64,000 nt of DNA from Streptomyces sp. NBC_00271 (lineage in GTDB: Bacteria > Actinomycetota > Actinomycetes > Streptomycetales > Streptomycetaceae): positions 11,532,001 to 11,596,000 of the forward strand of contig NZ_CP108070.1 in NCBI RefSeq assembly GCF_036178845.1, given 5' to 3'. A program made the translations under genes and the position numbers. The notes below the pieces were generated by a model that was not told where the DNA came from, did not search any database, and saw nothing but the letters and a program-made list of their open reading frames with translations. Shown one piece after another: positions 63,830-64,000 of this stretch. Each line of letters opens with the position of its first letter. Positions within the stretch are counted from its first letter, which is position 1.

Positions 63830-64000
63830 GCAGGTCCTTACTGGGGAGAGGGGAGGGGCGGCGGCCCGAGCGCACAGTCGGCTCGCGCCCAGGGCTCATA
63901 GCGGCCGCAGGTGGATGTATGCCGTGCTGCATGATCGATCTCACCTGCTCACGCGTATTCCTTCGTCGCCCGTTTTGCGTTCTCAGCAGGGAGACGAGGT

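Noticed and set aside
1..64000. CRISPR arrays, tRNA or rRNA genes, riboswitches
   Set aside because: No regularly spaced short repeats were seen. No cloverleaf with a recognisable T-loop or rRNA-like segment was noticed by eye. A covariance-model search would be decisive.

Overview
The window reads as accessory DNA from a Streptomyces or close relative. G+C is very high, GTG and TTG starts are common, and the gene types are actinomycete-like: SpoIIE/PP2C phosphatases, an RsbW-like ATPase, a SARP remnant, XRE-TPR regulator remnants and many TetR regulators. Insertion sequences and broken genes are unusually dense, as in chromosome arms or plasmids of this genus; where it sits in the genome is inference.

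Layout. 0-10.5 kb: a frameshifted sugar transporter, a transposase remnant, a broken NucA/NucB nuclease, two hypothetical genes, a decayed IS3 element, a GNAT remnant, an RsbW-like ATPase, a TniB remnant and an exported DUF1259 protein. 10.6-17.5 kb: a complete IS21 element, then an IS3-family element split by a second IS21-like element that carries an extra gene. The split is exact: a 6-bp target duplication is present, and removing the insert restores the IS3 reading frame. 17.5-25.8 kb: an XRE-TPR remnant, an Fe(II)/2-oxoglutarate oxygenase, and a sugar locus (GT2 glycosyltransferase, nucleotide-sugar dehydrogenase, an unrecognised 461-residue protein, GT4 glycosyltransferase). The GT4 gene is split by an IS701 element with a CTAG duplication.

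25.9-33 kb: a HAD-like protein, a flavodoxin-fold reductase divergent from an acetolactate-synthase-like enzyme, a PdxR/MocR regulator, an MmcQ/YjbR protein, a SARP remnant and an IS427-type IS5 element with a canonical -1 slippery site. 33-64 kb: a cluster of small redox and detoxification genes (AhpD-like, nitroreductase, three MDR oxidoreductases, PEP mutase/isocitrate lyase-like, pirin, cupins, SnoaL-like and VOC proteins, chloroperoxidase-type hydrolase, FAD monooxygenase) with four TetR regulators, two PP2C phosphatases, transaldolase and many fragments. A broken nuclease-like/ATPase gene lies at 43.1-45.5 kb.

How the genes may work together. Seven intergenic palindromes fitting GAC(C/T)-N4-(A/G)GTC (one of them with one mismatch) lie upstream of three TetR genes, the AhpD-like gene, a SnoaL-like gene and the VOC gene; several overlap a recognisable -35 or -10 box. 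I read 33-54 kb as a possible TetR-controlled reactive-electrophile or redox-stress regulon, since scrambled by IS activity and duplication. The sugar locus looks like a remnant of a glycan or glycosylated-metabolite pathway.
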